Shown: positions 1 through 8,087 of the stretch, piece by piece
Position numbering within the stretch: the stretch's first letter is position 1
Layout of the letters: every line of letters begins with the position of its first letter
Source: CALCLY01 sp900552775
Lineage (GTDB): Bacteria > Bacillota > Clostridia > UMGS1883 > UMGS1540
Reading direction: 5' to 3'
Length of the DNA stretch: 64,000 nt
Assembly: GCA_937966555.1 (NCBI GenBank)
Contig: CALCLY010000029.1
Location: forward strand, 34,839-98,838
The notes under the pieces: model-generated
The model's input: the letters and a program-made list of their open reading frames with translations, nothing else
What the model was told of the DNA's origin: nothing
The model's database searches: none
Position numbers and translations under genes: made by a program

Positions 1-267
1 GTTTTTCCGTTTCGCGATATGAAAGGAATAATAACCTTTTCTTTTGAGCTTATGGACATAGCAGGTATTCTTTCGGAGATACTGCGCATACTTGCAAAGG
101 GAAAGTGCAATATTCTTACAATCAATCAGAATATTCCCGTAAACAGTGTTGCAAATATCACGATATCTATCCAGAACGAAGATGAAAATTTTGAAGTGGA
201 AAAGTTTATAAAACGCTTTGAAAAAATAGAAGGAATTAAAAGTATTCACGTTCTGGCAAAGGAATAG
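1..267 (+). CDS. pheB: ACT domain-containing protein (PheB/UPF0735-like), 5' end outside window
   Basis: The reading frame is open from the first base of the window and encodes VFPFRDMKGIITFSF at its visible start, so the internal ATG at 19 is probably not the true start. About 88 C-terminal residues are seen. They form an ACT domain with the pattern ITFSFELMDIAGILSEIL, then ILTINQNIPVNSVANITISI, which matches the C-terminal half of the roughly 145-residue PheB/UPF0735 family. ACT domains bind amino acids. It lies 17 bases before hom, which suggests a regulatory role in aspartate-family amino acid synthesis; the ligand is unknown. The missing N-terminal part would normally carry a small helical, HTH-like region. 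Confidence 0.85.
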   Translation, partial: VFPFRDMKGIITFSFELMDIAGILSEILRILAKGKCNILTINQNIPVNSVANITISIQNEDENFEVEKFIKRFEKIEGIKSIHVLAKE

Positions 268-284
268 AAAGGAAGAGGTTTGAT

Positions 285-1490
285 TTGAATATCGCAATTT
301 TGGGCTTCGGTACGGTTGGATCCGGAATTTATGAAATTCTGAAAAACAATGCTGCCGAAATTGAAAAACGTATGGGTGAAGAAGTTAAAGTAAAACATAT
401 TCTTGACATACGTGATTTTTCCGGTCATGAGGATGCGGAGCTTTTTACAAATGATTACAGTGTTATTTTAAATGACAGCAGCGTGTCTGTTGTGGCGGAG
501 GTTATAGGCGGAATTGAACCGTCCCTTTCATTCACAAAAAGCGCTCTTGCGGCAGGCAAAAGCGTTGTAACTTCCAATAAAGAACTTGTTGCAACTCACG
601 GAACGGAACTTATGGAACTTGCCCGCGAAAACGGGGTTTCGTATCTTTTTGAAGCGGCTGTCGGAGGAGGAATACCTCTTATAAGACCGCTTTACAGATG
701 TCTTGCAGCAAACAGCATAGAAAAGATTATGGGTATTTTAAACGGTACCACAAATTATATTCTCACAAAGATGATTGAAGAAGGACAAAGCTTTGACGAA
801 GCTCTGTCGCTGGCTCAGTCGAAAGGCTATGCGGAGAGAAATCCCGCAGCGGATGTTGAAGGAACGGACGCATGCAGAAAAATTGCAATTCTGGCTTCAC
901 TTGCTTTGGGCACATATGTTGACTGCAAAAAAATTTCGACGGAAGGCATAAGCGGCATTGATGCGGCAGACGTAAAATATGCGGATGCGCTCGGAGCGGA
1001 TATAAAGCTTATAGGTTATGCCGAAATACGCGGCGGACGTGCGTATGCGAGAGTAAGCCCGATGCTTATAAAACGCGACAATCCTCTTGCATGTGCAAAG
1101 GGAGTGTTTAACGCGGTTCTGCTTCGCGGCGACAGCGTAGGTGATGTCATGTTTTACGGCAGAGGCGCAGGCAAGCTGCCTACGGCAAGTGCAGTTTTGG
1201 GCGATGTGCTGGATATATGCAGAAATAAAAATGCGGCTATGAGCTGGGGCGAGGAAGTTTGCGGAAGCTTCATGGAAGACAGCGCGATTAAAACCGGTGC
1301 GTTTGTAAGAATTAAAGATGATGCAAAAGCCGATTTTATTAAGTTATACCCCGATGCACGTGAAATTAATGCCGGTATAGACGGTGAAAGCGGATTTGTT
1401 ATTGCATCCGTGAGCGAGGAAGAACTTAAAAACATAAATGCAGAAAAAATAATAAGAACAGAAGAGAATTTTATGTCGCTTCCGGCATAA
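285..1490 (+). CDS. hom: Homoserine dehydrogenase
   Basis: This enzyme reduces aspartate semialdehyde to homoserine with NAD(P)H, the branch point toward threonine and methionine. The N-terminus has a Rossmann motif GFGTVGSG near residues 7-14. The catalytic homoserine dehydrogenase domain shows ILNGTTNYILTKM near residue 150 and AERNPAADVEGTDACRK near 190. The protein is 401 residues, a little shorter than the usual 430, and its C-terminal ACT-like tail (from about 335) is short. The start is TTG at 285 with GGAAGAGG just upstream. It is followed by lysC after 23 bases, so the two are almost certainly cotranscribed. Confidence 0.96.
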   Translation: MNIAILGFGTVGSGIYEILKNNAAEIEKRMGEEVKVKHILDIRDFSGHEDAELFTNDYSVILNDSSVSVVAEVIGGIEPSLSFTKSALAAGKSVVTSNKELVATHGTELMELARENGVSYLFEAAVGGGIPLIRPLYRCLAANSIEKIMGILNGTTNYILTKMIEEGQSFDEALSLAQSKGYAERNPAADVEGTDACRKIAILASLALGTYVDCKKISTEGISGIDAADVKYADALGADIKLIGYAEIRGGRAYARVSPMLIKRDNPLACAKGVFNAVLLRGDSVGDVMFYGRGAGKLPTASAVLGDVLDICRNKNAAMSWGEEVCGSFMEDSAIKTGAFVRIKDDAKADFIKLYPDAREINAGIDGESGFVIASVSEEELKNINAEKIIRTEENFMSLPA

Positions 1491-1513
1491 TATGGTATTG
1501 AGGAGGAAGAAAC

Positions 1514-2728
1514 ATGAGTCTTATAGTGCAGAAATACGGCGGAACGTCAGTTGCAAATGCCGAAAGGGTATTTAATGTGGCGAGACGCGTTAAAGAGTAT
1601 TATGATAAAGGTGACAGACTGATTGTGGTTGTATCGGCTCAGGGTGATACAACGGACGATCTTATAGAAAAGGCAAAAGAGATAAACGAAAGACCTTCAA
1701 AGAGGGAAATGGATGTGCTGCTGTCCACGGGAGAGCAGATTTCAATGTCGCTTCTGGCGATGGCTCTCGAAAAGCTCGGCTGCCCTGTAATATCGCTTGC
1801 GGGCTGGCAGGTGGGAATGAAAACCAACAGTGATCACGGAAATGCAAGAATTCAGAAAATAGATTCCGAAAGACTTCTCCGTGAACTTGATCAGAATAAA
1901 ATCGTGGTTGTTGCCGGATTCCAGGGTATAAACCGCTATGATGATATAACAACGCTCGGCCGCGGCGGCTCGGATACGTCGGCAGTTGCACTGGCGGCAG
2001 CTGTGGGCGCGGATCTGTGCCAGATTTACACGGACGTTTGCGGTGTTTATACGGCGGATCCGAGAATTGTGCCGGATGCTTCAAAACTTTCGGATATTTC
2101 GTTTGATGAAATGGTAGAGCTTGCAAGCCTCGGAGCCAACGTGCTTCATAACCGTTCGGTAGAGCTTGCAAAGAAATTTAATATAAACCTTGAGGTTTTA
2201 TCAAGTCTTGAGAAAAAACCGGGAACAATCGTTAAGGGGGTAAAAAACGTGGAAAAAATGTTGGTAAGAGGCGTTGCGAGAGACAACGACGTTGCAAGAA
2301 TCACACTTAAAAATATAGAGGATACACCTGGCAGAGCATTTGCGGTATTTACGCTTCTGGCAAAGAAAAAAATTAACGTAGATATTATTTTGCAGTCACT
2401 CGGAAGAGACGGAAAGCAGGATATTTCGTTCACCGTGCCCGAAAGCATGCTTGAGCCTGCTTTGGATGTTCTCAATGAAAATCTTTCCGAAATCGGCGCC
2501 GAGGAAATTGTGTACGATAAGGACGTTTCAAAAGTGTCGGCAGTGGGCGCGGGTATGGCAAGCAACCCCGGCGTTGCGGCAAAAATGTTTGAGGCTCTTT
2601 ACGCGTCAAACGTCAACATTCTCATGATATCAACAAGCGAAATCAAAATTTCGGTGCTTGTGAAAGAGGAGGACGCGGAAAAGGCTGTTCGTGCAATTCA
2701 CGAAAAGTTTGACCTTTCGCATATATAA
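1514..2728 (+). CDS. lysC: Aspartate kinase
   Basis: Aspartate kinase phosphorylates aspartate, the first step of lysine, threonine and methionine synthesis. The N-terminal amino acid kinase motif is VQKYGGTSVANAERV (residues 5-19). The nucleotide-binding part TLGRGGSDTSAVALAAA starts near residue 149 and is followed by YTDVCGVYTADPR. Two ACT domains fill about residues 260-404 and are the expected site of feedback inhibition by lysine or threonine. The length of 404 is normal for the single-function class. The start ATG at 1514 has GAGGAGG 7 bases upstream. The stop overlaps the start of rlmB by one base, indicating translational coupling. Confidence 0.97.
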   Translation: MSLIVQKYGGTSVANAERVFNVARRVKEYYDKGDRLIVVVSAQGDTTDDLIEKAKEINERPSKREMDVLLSTGEQISMSLLAMALEKLGCPVISLAGWQVGMKTNSDHGNARIQKIDSERLLRELDQNKIVVVAGFQGINRYDDITTLGRGGSDTSAVALAAAVGADLCQIYTDVCGVYTADPRIVPDASKLSDISFDEMVELASLGANVLHNRSVELAKKFNINLEVLSSLEKKPGTIVKGVKNVEKMLVRGVARDNDVARITLKNIEDTPGRAFAVFTLLAKKKINVDIILQSLGRDGKQDISFTVPESMLEPALDVLNENLSEIGAEEIVYDKDVSKVSAVGAGMASNPGVAAKMFEALYASNVNILMISTSEIKISVLVKEEDAEKAVRAIHEKFDLSHI

Positions 2729-3468
2729 TGAGCGATTACATTATCGGAAGAAACCCCGTGCGCGAAGCAATGCGCGCGGGGCGTACAATAGATAAAATTT
2801 TTATGAAAACGGGCGAGTGCGACGGCTCTCTGAAAAAAATTGCCGGTGCGGCAAAAGCTATGGGAATCACTGTTTTGAGAGTGGACAGAAAAAAGCTTGA
2901 CGATATTGCCGAGGGCGGAAATCATCAGGGGGTTGCGGCACTTTGTGCGGCGCACGAATATGCTTCACTTGACGATATTTTTGCACTTGCGGCATCGCGC
3001 AGCGAAGATCCGTTTATAATACTTTGCGACAGGATAACCGATCCGCATAATCTCGGAGCTATCATAAGAAGCGCAAATGCCGCCGGCGCGCACGGAGTTA
3101 TAATACCGAAACATGAAAGCGTTTCTTTAAATTCCACGGTGCTTAAGGCTGCGGCAGGAGCGGCGGAATACACACCTGTTGCAAGAGTGACAAATCTTTC
3201 AAAGACTGCGGACGAGCTGCGCGCACGCGGCGTGTGGATTACCGGAACCGCAGCAGATGCGGACAGAACGCTTTTTGAAGCGGATCTTACGGGACCTGTG
3301 GCAATTTGTATCGGAAGTGAAGGCGAAGGGATTTCAAGACTTCTTAAAGAAAAATGTGACTTTCTCGTAAGTATACCTATGGAGGGACAGACGGAATCTT
3401 TAAATGCGTCCGTTGCCGGTGCGCTCTGTATGTATGAAGTTTTAAGAACAAGAAAAGGGCTGAGATAA
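2728..3468 (+). CDS. rlmB: 23S rRNA (guanosine-2'-O)-methyltransferase, RlmB/TrmH family
   Basis: This is a SPOUT-fold methyltransferase that 2'-O-methylates a guanosine, normally G2251 of 23S rRNA. An N-terminal substrate-binding domain (about 1-75) is followed by the three SPOUT motifs: ITDPHNLGAIIRSANAAGAH near residue 100, AICIGSEGEGIS near 192, and IPMEGQTESLNASVAGAL near 218. The length of 246 is typical. It starts inside the lysC stop codon, an unusual partner for an rRNA enzyme, but this arrangement looks like a simple operon extension. Other members of the TrmH family modify tRNA, so the exact target base is inferred. Confidence 0.93.
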   Translation: MSDYIIGRNPVREAMRAGRTIDKIFMKTGECDGSLKKIAGAAKAMGITVLRVDRKKLDDIAEGGNHQGVAALCAAHEYASLDDIFALAASRSEDPFIILCDRITDPHNLGAIIRSANAAGAHGVIIPKHESVSLNSTVLKAAAGAAEYTPVARVTNLSKTADELRARGVWITGTAADADRTLFEADLTGPVAICIGSEGEGISRLLKEKCDFLVSIPMEGQTESLNASVAGALCMYEVLRTRKGLR

Positions 3469-3503
3469 ATTAATCGGTTGCTTTTGGAATGGAGGCAGAG
3501 ACT

Positions 3504-4703
3504 ATGAAATATATTGTTGTTCTTTCGGACGGAATGAGCGATTATCCGATTCCGGAGCTCGGTGATAAAACACCGATGGAATTTGCGCATAAGCCCTGTA
3601 TGGACGAAATGGCGGGAAAGGGAGAAATGCTTTCCGTAAAGACGGTGCCGTCTGATTTAAAACCGGGCAGCGATGTTGCCAATCTTTCCGTAATGGGCTA
3701 TGATCCGCATAAATATTATACGGGACGCTCCCCTTTGGAGGCGGCAAGCATAGGAGTTGAACTCGGAGCAGACGATACAGCGTTTCGCGCAAATCTCGTA
3801 ACGCTTTCGGGTGACGGAGAATATGAAGAACTTTCAATGTGCGATTACAGCTCCGGAGAAATTTCAACAGAAGAGGCTGCGGCGCTTATAGAAACGCTTG
3901 CAAAAGAACTCAATACAGAAATAAGAAAACTTTACTGCGGCGTAAGCTACAGACATTTGATGGTTGTAAGCGGCAAAGTGTCGGACTGCGAACTGACGCC
4001 GCCTCATGATATAACCGGAAAACCCGTAGCGGGTCATTTGCCGGAAGATAAGGAAATACTTGCCATAATGAAAAAAAGCCGTGAGATACTTAAAAATCAC
4101 CCCGTAAATATCAAGAGAAGAGCGGAAGGCAAGCACACGGCAGATTCTCTCTGGATATGGGGCAGAGGCAAAAGTACATCATTGCCGCCTTTTAAAGAGA
4201 AAAACGGCATTTCGGGCGCTGTTATTTCCGCTGTTGATCTGGTGCGCGGAATAGGATATCTTGCCGATATGGAAGTTATCAAAGTAGATGGCGTTACGGG
4301 AAATATAGATACTAATTTTGACGGTAAGGCACAAGCTGCCATAGACGCGCTCTGCGGCAAGCATGATTTTGTATATATTCATCTTGAAGCGCCGGACGAA
4401 TGCGGACATCAGGGACAGGCCCGCCTTAAAGCACATGCGATTGAACTTATAGACGAAAAAATTGTAAAGCCCGTAAAAGAGGCAATGGAAAAAAGCGGCG
4501 AGGATTTCAGAATGATGATTCTGCCCGATCATCCCACACCTGTATCTATAATGACGCATGCGGGGGACAATGTTCCGTGCCTTATTTACGACAGCAGACG
4601 TGATCTTAATACCGGAAAAGAAATCTTTTCCGAAAAAACGGCTTTGGGCAGGGATTTTGAACCCGGCTTTAAGCTTATGGATTATTTTCTCGAAAGGGAG
4701 TAA
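3504..4703 (+). CDS. apgM: Cofactor-independent phosphoglycerate mutase-like (ApgM family); possible homoserine kinase
   Basis: The protein belongs to the metal-dependent alkaline-phosphatase superfamily, archaeal-type phosphoglycerate mutase branch. Visible metal-site motifs are VLSDGMSDYP (about 5-14), GSDVANLSVMGYDP (about 60), HLEAPDECGHQG (about 297) and LPDHPTPVSIMTHAGD (about 345). I place the start at ATG 3504, 399 residues, because GGAGG at 3491-3495 sits 8 bases upstream; an in-frame ATG at 3489 would put the Shine-Dalgarno inside the gene. Its place behind hom and lysC, with no thrB in view, fits the proposal that some members phosphorylate homoserine. The biochemical role cannot be decided from sequence. 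Confidence 0.85.
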   Translation: MKYIVVLSDGMSDYPIPELGDKTPMEFAHKPCMDEMAGKGEMLSVKTVPSDLKPGSDVANLSVMGYDPHKYYTGRSPLEAASIGVELGADDTAFRANLVTLSGDGEYEELSMCDYSSGEISTEEAAALIETLAKELNTEIRKLYCGVSYRHLMVVSGKVSDCELTPPHDITGKPVAGHLPEDKEILAIMKKSREILKNHPVNIKRRAEGKHTADSLWIWGRGKSTSLPPFKEKNGISGAVISAVDLVRGIGYLADMEVIKVDGVTGNIDTNFDGKAQAAIDALCGKHDFVYIHLEAPDECGHQGQARLKAHAIELIDEKIVKPVKEAMEKSGEDFRMMILPDHPTPVSIMTHAGDNVPCLIYDSRRDLNTGKEIFSEKTALGRDFEPGFKLMDYFLERE

Positions 4704-4708
4704 TTTGA

Positions 4709-5845
4709 TTGACATATTCCGATAAAGGACTTACAAAGAGAATATGTATATTTACGGCTGTACTCATACTTTTTGTACTTTTTGCGGTCTTTCTTTTGCC
4801 GCGCCTTATTGTATGGGTGCTGCCGTTTATATTTGCGTTTATTATTGCAAAAATCATAGACCCGATTGTTTTGTTTCTTAACAAGCGGCTTAAAATCCCC
4901 AAAAAACTTTCAAGCGGAATAACGGTTGTACTGGTTGTGGCTCTTATTATATGGGTTGTTGCGGTGGCAGCTTCAAGAATTGTGGGAGAAATTACAAGTC
5001 TTGTGGCTCAGGCAGATGTACTCTCAAGGCAGATAACCGAGTTTTTTGAAAACTGGAGAGATATTATTCTGTCATACGGGAATACGGGTTTTGTCAGATT
5101 TCTTGACGAAAACGTTGATCTGAATCAGATAGGAACGGAGATTTACAATTATCTCACCGGATATATATGGCCTATGCTTGAAAAACTTATATCGGTTGTT
5201 AAAAGCCTGCCTAATATGCTGGTATTTATAATCGCTCTGTTTTTGGGAACGTTTTTTATAAGCTCTGATGCCGAAAATATCAGAAAAGCTGTGCGCAAAA
5301 TGATTCCGGACGCAGCACGAAAACATGTGCGCGGAGTGAAAATCGGCATGTCAAAAGCGCTGTGGGGCTATGTTCGGGCTCAGCTTATCCTTATGTGCAT
5401 AACATTTACCGAATGTACCATAGGCTTTTTGATAATAGGCGGACCGACTGCAAGCTATGCGCTGCTTTTGGGTATCGTAATAGCGATTATTGACGCTTTC
5501 CCGATTCTCGGAACGGGCACCGTATTGATTCCGTGGAGCATAGCTATGTTTATTTCGGGAAACATGCGCATGGGTTTTGCGCTGCTTATAATATACGGTG
5601 TGTGCCTCCTGGTGCGTCAGATTCTGGAACCGCGTATTGTCAGCGGACAAATCGGAATTCATCCGCTTGTCACGCTTATGAGCATGTATGTGGGATTAAA
5701 AATTCTGGGATTTCTCGGCATGATTCTGGGCCCCGTGTTGGCGCTTATAATTAAAAGTCTGTGTGACAGCGGATTTTTCAAGGCTGTGTATGAGCTTGTA
5801 ATATACGGAAAAACTTCGGTGCTGTCATCGGAAGAAACAAATTGA
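4709..5845 (+). CDS. ytvI: AI-2E family transporter / sporulation membrane protein YtvI-like
   Basis: This is a 378-residue integral membrane protein with about eight hydrophobic segments: two near the N-terminus (residues 10-50), one near 65-90, a long polar region with amphipathic helices (about 95-150), then four or five segments from 155 to 365. That layout, with the conserved late PILGTG-containing loop, is typical of the AI-2E/YtvI/PerM family. YtvI members occur in sporulating Bacillota, but the transported substrate is unknown. The start is TTG at 4709 with GGGAG upstream, only 5 bases after apgM. The gene ends the operon that enters from the left of the window. Confidence 0.85.
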   Translation: MTYSDKGLTKRICIFTAVLILFVLFAVFLLPRLIVWVLPFIFAFIIAKIIDPIVLFLNKRLKIPKKLSSGITVVLVVALIIWVVAVAASRIVGEITSLVAQADVLSRQITEFFENWRDIILSYGNTGFVRFLDENVDLNQIGTEIYNYLTGYIWPMLEKLISVVKSLPNMLVFIIALFLGTFFISSDAENIRKAVRKMIPDAARKHVRGVKIGMSKALWGYVRAQLILMCITFTECTIGFLIIGGPTASYALLLGIVIAIIDAFPILGTGTVLIPWSIAMFISGNMRMGFALLIIYGVCLLVRQILEPRIVSGQIGIHPLVTLMSMYVGLKILGFLGMILGPVLALIIKSLCDSGFFKAVYELVIYGKTSVLSSEETN

Positions 5846-5963
5846 CAGATTAATAAAAACGGGGGCTGTTTTAAATCTAACTGCATCAACTGCATATTTT
5901 GTAATATGTAAATTTCCTTTTTTCTTGCGTTCCGTAGATTTTTAACATCCCCTATTTTTGGTA

Positions 5964-5992
5964 TTGACAAATCCGAAAATATGTATTACAAT
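5964..5992 (+). promoter_or_regulatory. Sigma-A-type promoter for glmS
   Basis: A consensus -35 box TTGACA (5964-5969) and a -10 box TACAAT (5987-5992) are separated by exactly 17 bases. Transcription would start near 6000, so the message would begin about 48 bases before the ribozyme cleavage site. The stretch 5846-5963 behind it holds nothing else I recognise. Confidence 0.85.
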
Positions 5993-6039
5993 ATCTTTAT
6001 TATATTCTTTGCCGATTATTTAAGAAAGGAAAAAGTGTT

Positions 6040-6185
6040 CAAAAAAAGCGCCGGGACCATGCTGGCAGAGGCATGGTTGACGAGGTTGGGGAGCATCGAA
6101 TTATTCGGCGGATGCCCCACGGTAGACATATCGTAAGCTGGTTTTCAAAAACACGGAGTAATCCGTGAACAAAAAAATCCGTAAT
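6040..6185 (+). ncRNA. glmS ribozyme (GlcN6P-activated self-cleaving riboswitch)
   Basis: The leader of glmS carries the hallmarks of the glmS ribozyme: the cleavage context A|GCGCC at 6047/6048, GGGACC, the TTGACGAGG core strand, the GGGGAGCATCGA segment, and TTCGGCGGATGCCCC. A later hairpin CACGGA/TCCGTG (6152-6157 with 6162-6167) corresponds to the P4 stem region. In this known class, glucosamine-6-phosphate acts as cofactor for cleavage and the cut message is degraded, so high product lowers GlmS. The 3' boundary is estimated. Confidence 0.97.
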
Positions 6186-6257
6186 GTGAATATCTTATGA
6201 GCCGCTTTGCGCGGTCTCTTAAGGTCGTTCAAGGCGGCTTCGAAAGGACAATGAATT

Positions 6258-8036
6258 ATGTGTGGAATTGTATCTTATATCGGAGGAAAAAACGCTGCGG
6301 ACGTATTGCTTGAAGGTCTCAAATCACTTGAATACAGAGGCTATGATTCAGCAGGAATTGCCGTTATGAAGGATGACGGGATTTTTGTGCTGAAAGAAAA
6401 AGGCAGACTTTCAAATCTTGCCGCAATGGCTGAAAAAACCGGCGTTTATTCAAATGCCGGGATAGGGCACACAAGATGGGCAACGCACGGCGCCCCGTCG
6501 GTGCAGAATGCCCATCCGCATTTAAACGGTGCGGGTGATATTGCGGTTGTTCACAACGGTATAATTGAAAATTATGAAGCTCTCAAAAAAGAGCTTATGC
6601 AGCTTGGATATGAATTCGTCTCGGAAACGGACAGCGAGGTTATACCTCAGCTGATAGATTATTACTATGACGGCAACTTGAAAAACGCCGTGGCAAAATG
6701 TATTTCCCGTCTCCGCGGCAGCTTTGCCCTGTGCGTGTTATCGGCAAGAGAACCGCATAGTATTGTTGCGGCGCGCCGAAAAAGTCCGCTTGTGATAGGC
6801 GTGTCGGAAAACGAAAATTTTGTAGCATCGGATATCCCCGCTGTACTTTCGTACACCGGGGATTTTTTATTGCCGGACGATGACGAAATTGCGGTGCTTA
6901 AAGCCGACAGTGTAAAAATATTCGGCAAAGACGGCCGCGGGATATCAAAGAAAACGTATCGGGCGAATTACACGGCAGAAAGTGCAGACAAGGGCGATTA
7001 TCCGCATTTTATGCTCAAGGAGATATATGAGCAGCCGTTTGCGCTTTCCGAAACGCTTTCGGAAGACACAGCGAAATGCGCCGGCTTTTTTAAAGGACTT
7101 AAAAAAGTTTATATAGCAGCTTGCGGCACGGCTTATCACGCTGCGCTGATGATGAAAAAGGTTTTTGAAGAATTAGCTTTTCTTCCGGCGGAGGTTGATC
7201 TGGCTTCCGAGTTTCGCAGCAGAACTCCAATTTTTACAAACGAAACAGGTGTTATTGTAATAACGCAGTCGGGAGAAACGGCAGATACGCTGGCGGTGCT
7301 GCGCATGGCGAAAAGAAAAGGTGTGAAAACACTTGCCGTAACAAACGTTTTTAAAAGCTCGGCGGCAAGAGAAGCTGATTTTGTGTTTTACACGCATGCG
7401 GGGCCGGAAATTGCCGTGGCTTCAACAAAGGCGTATACTTCGCAGCTGCTTGCCGGAATAATGCTCTCGATTGAAGCTCAGAAAAGCAGCGGTGACAAAA
7501 TGAGCGCGCTTTGCGCCGAGACGGCGGAAAAAATAAAGTCGCTGCCGTCATTTGTCAGCGAAGCGCTTAAAAGCGAGGAAAAAATAAAAAGCCTGGCAGA
7601 AAAAATTAAGGGCGAAGACGATGTGTATTTTCTGGGGCGCGGAGCGGATTATGTAACGGCGCTTGAAGCATCGCTGAAGCTTAAGGAAATTTCTTATATA
7701 CATGCCGATGCGTATGCCGGCGGAGAAATCAAGCACGGCCCGATTGCGCTTATAGATAAAAACACACCTGTTATTTCAATTATGACCGATGAAAAACTGT
7801 TTGAAAAGTCAAAAAGCAACATGCGCGAGGTTGCGGCGCGCGGAGCGTATACGGCGGTGGTCGGCATCGGAGAAGACGGTGCGGATTTTGTGTTGCCGCT
7901 TCAAAAATTGCCTCCGATTCTTGCACCTGTTACGGCGATTATTCCGCTGCAGCTTCTGGCGTATCACGTGGCGCTTTTGCGCGGCTGTGATGTTGATAAA
8001 CCGAGAAATCTTGCAAAATCCGTGACGGTTGAGTAA
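6258..8036 (+). CDS. glmS: Glutamine-fructose-6-phosphate aminotransferase (isomerizing)
   Basis: GlmS makes glucosamine-6-phosphate from fructose-6-phosphate and glutamine. The start at ATG 6258 leaves the required N-terminal nucleophile Cys2 (MCGIVSYIGG) after Met removal; an out-of-frame ATG at 6251 is not used. The glutaminase half shows SLEYRGYDSAGIAV and TRWATHGAPSVQNAHPH. Two SIS domains follow, with AACGTAYHAALMM near residue 287, TQSGETADTLAVLR near 335 and ADAYAGGEIKHGPIALI near 487. The C-terminus DKPRNLAKSVTVE is the conserved end. The length of 592 is close to the family norm. It is controlled by the ribozyme just upstream and followed by glmM. Confidence 0.98.
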   Translation: MCGIVSYIGGKNAADVLLEGLKSLEYRGYDSAGIAVMKDDGIFVLKEKGRLSNLAAMAEKTGVYSNAGIGHTRWATHGAPSVQNAHPHLNGAGDIAVVHNGIIENYEALKKELMQLGYEFVSETDSEVIPQLIDYYYDGNLKNAVAKCISRLRGSFALCVLSAREPHSIVAARRKSPLVIGVSENENFVASDIPAVLSYTGDFLLPDDDEIAVLKADSVKIFGKDGRGISKKTYRANYTAESADKGDYPHFMLKEIYEQPFALSETLSEDTAKCAGFFKGLKKVYIAACGTAYHAALMMKKVFEELAFLPAEVDLASEFRSRTPIFTNETGVIVITQSGETADTLAVLRMAKRKGVKTLAVTNVFKSSAAREADFVFYTHAGPEIAVASTKAYTSQLLAGIMLSIEAQKSSGDKMSALCAETAEKIKSLPSFVSEALKSEEKIKSLAEKIKGEDDVYFLGRGADYVTALEASLKLKEISYIHADAYAGGEIKHGPIALIDKNTPVISIMTDEKLFEKSKSNMREVAARGAYTAVVGIGEDGADFVLPLQKLPPILAPVTAIIPLQLLAYHVALLRGCDVDKPRNLAKSVTVE

Positions 8037-8087
8037 GGCTTTAAAGATATTCGCATAAAATTTTAGTTTAGAAGGAGACTGTATATT

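Noticed and set aside
6251..6253. ATG just before the glmS start
   Set aside because: Out of frame with GlmS; the real start must leave Cys at position 2.
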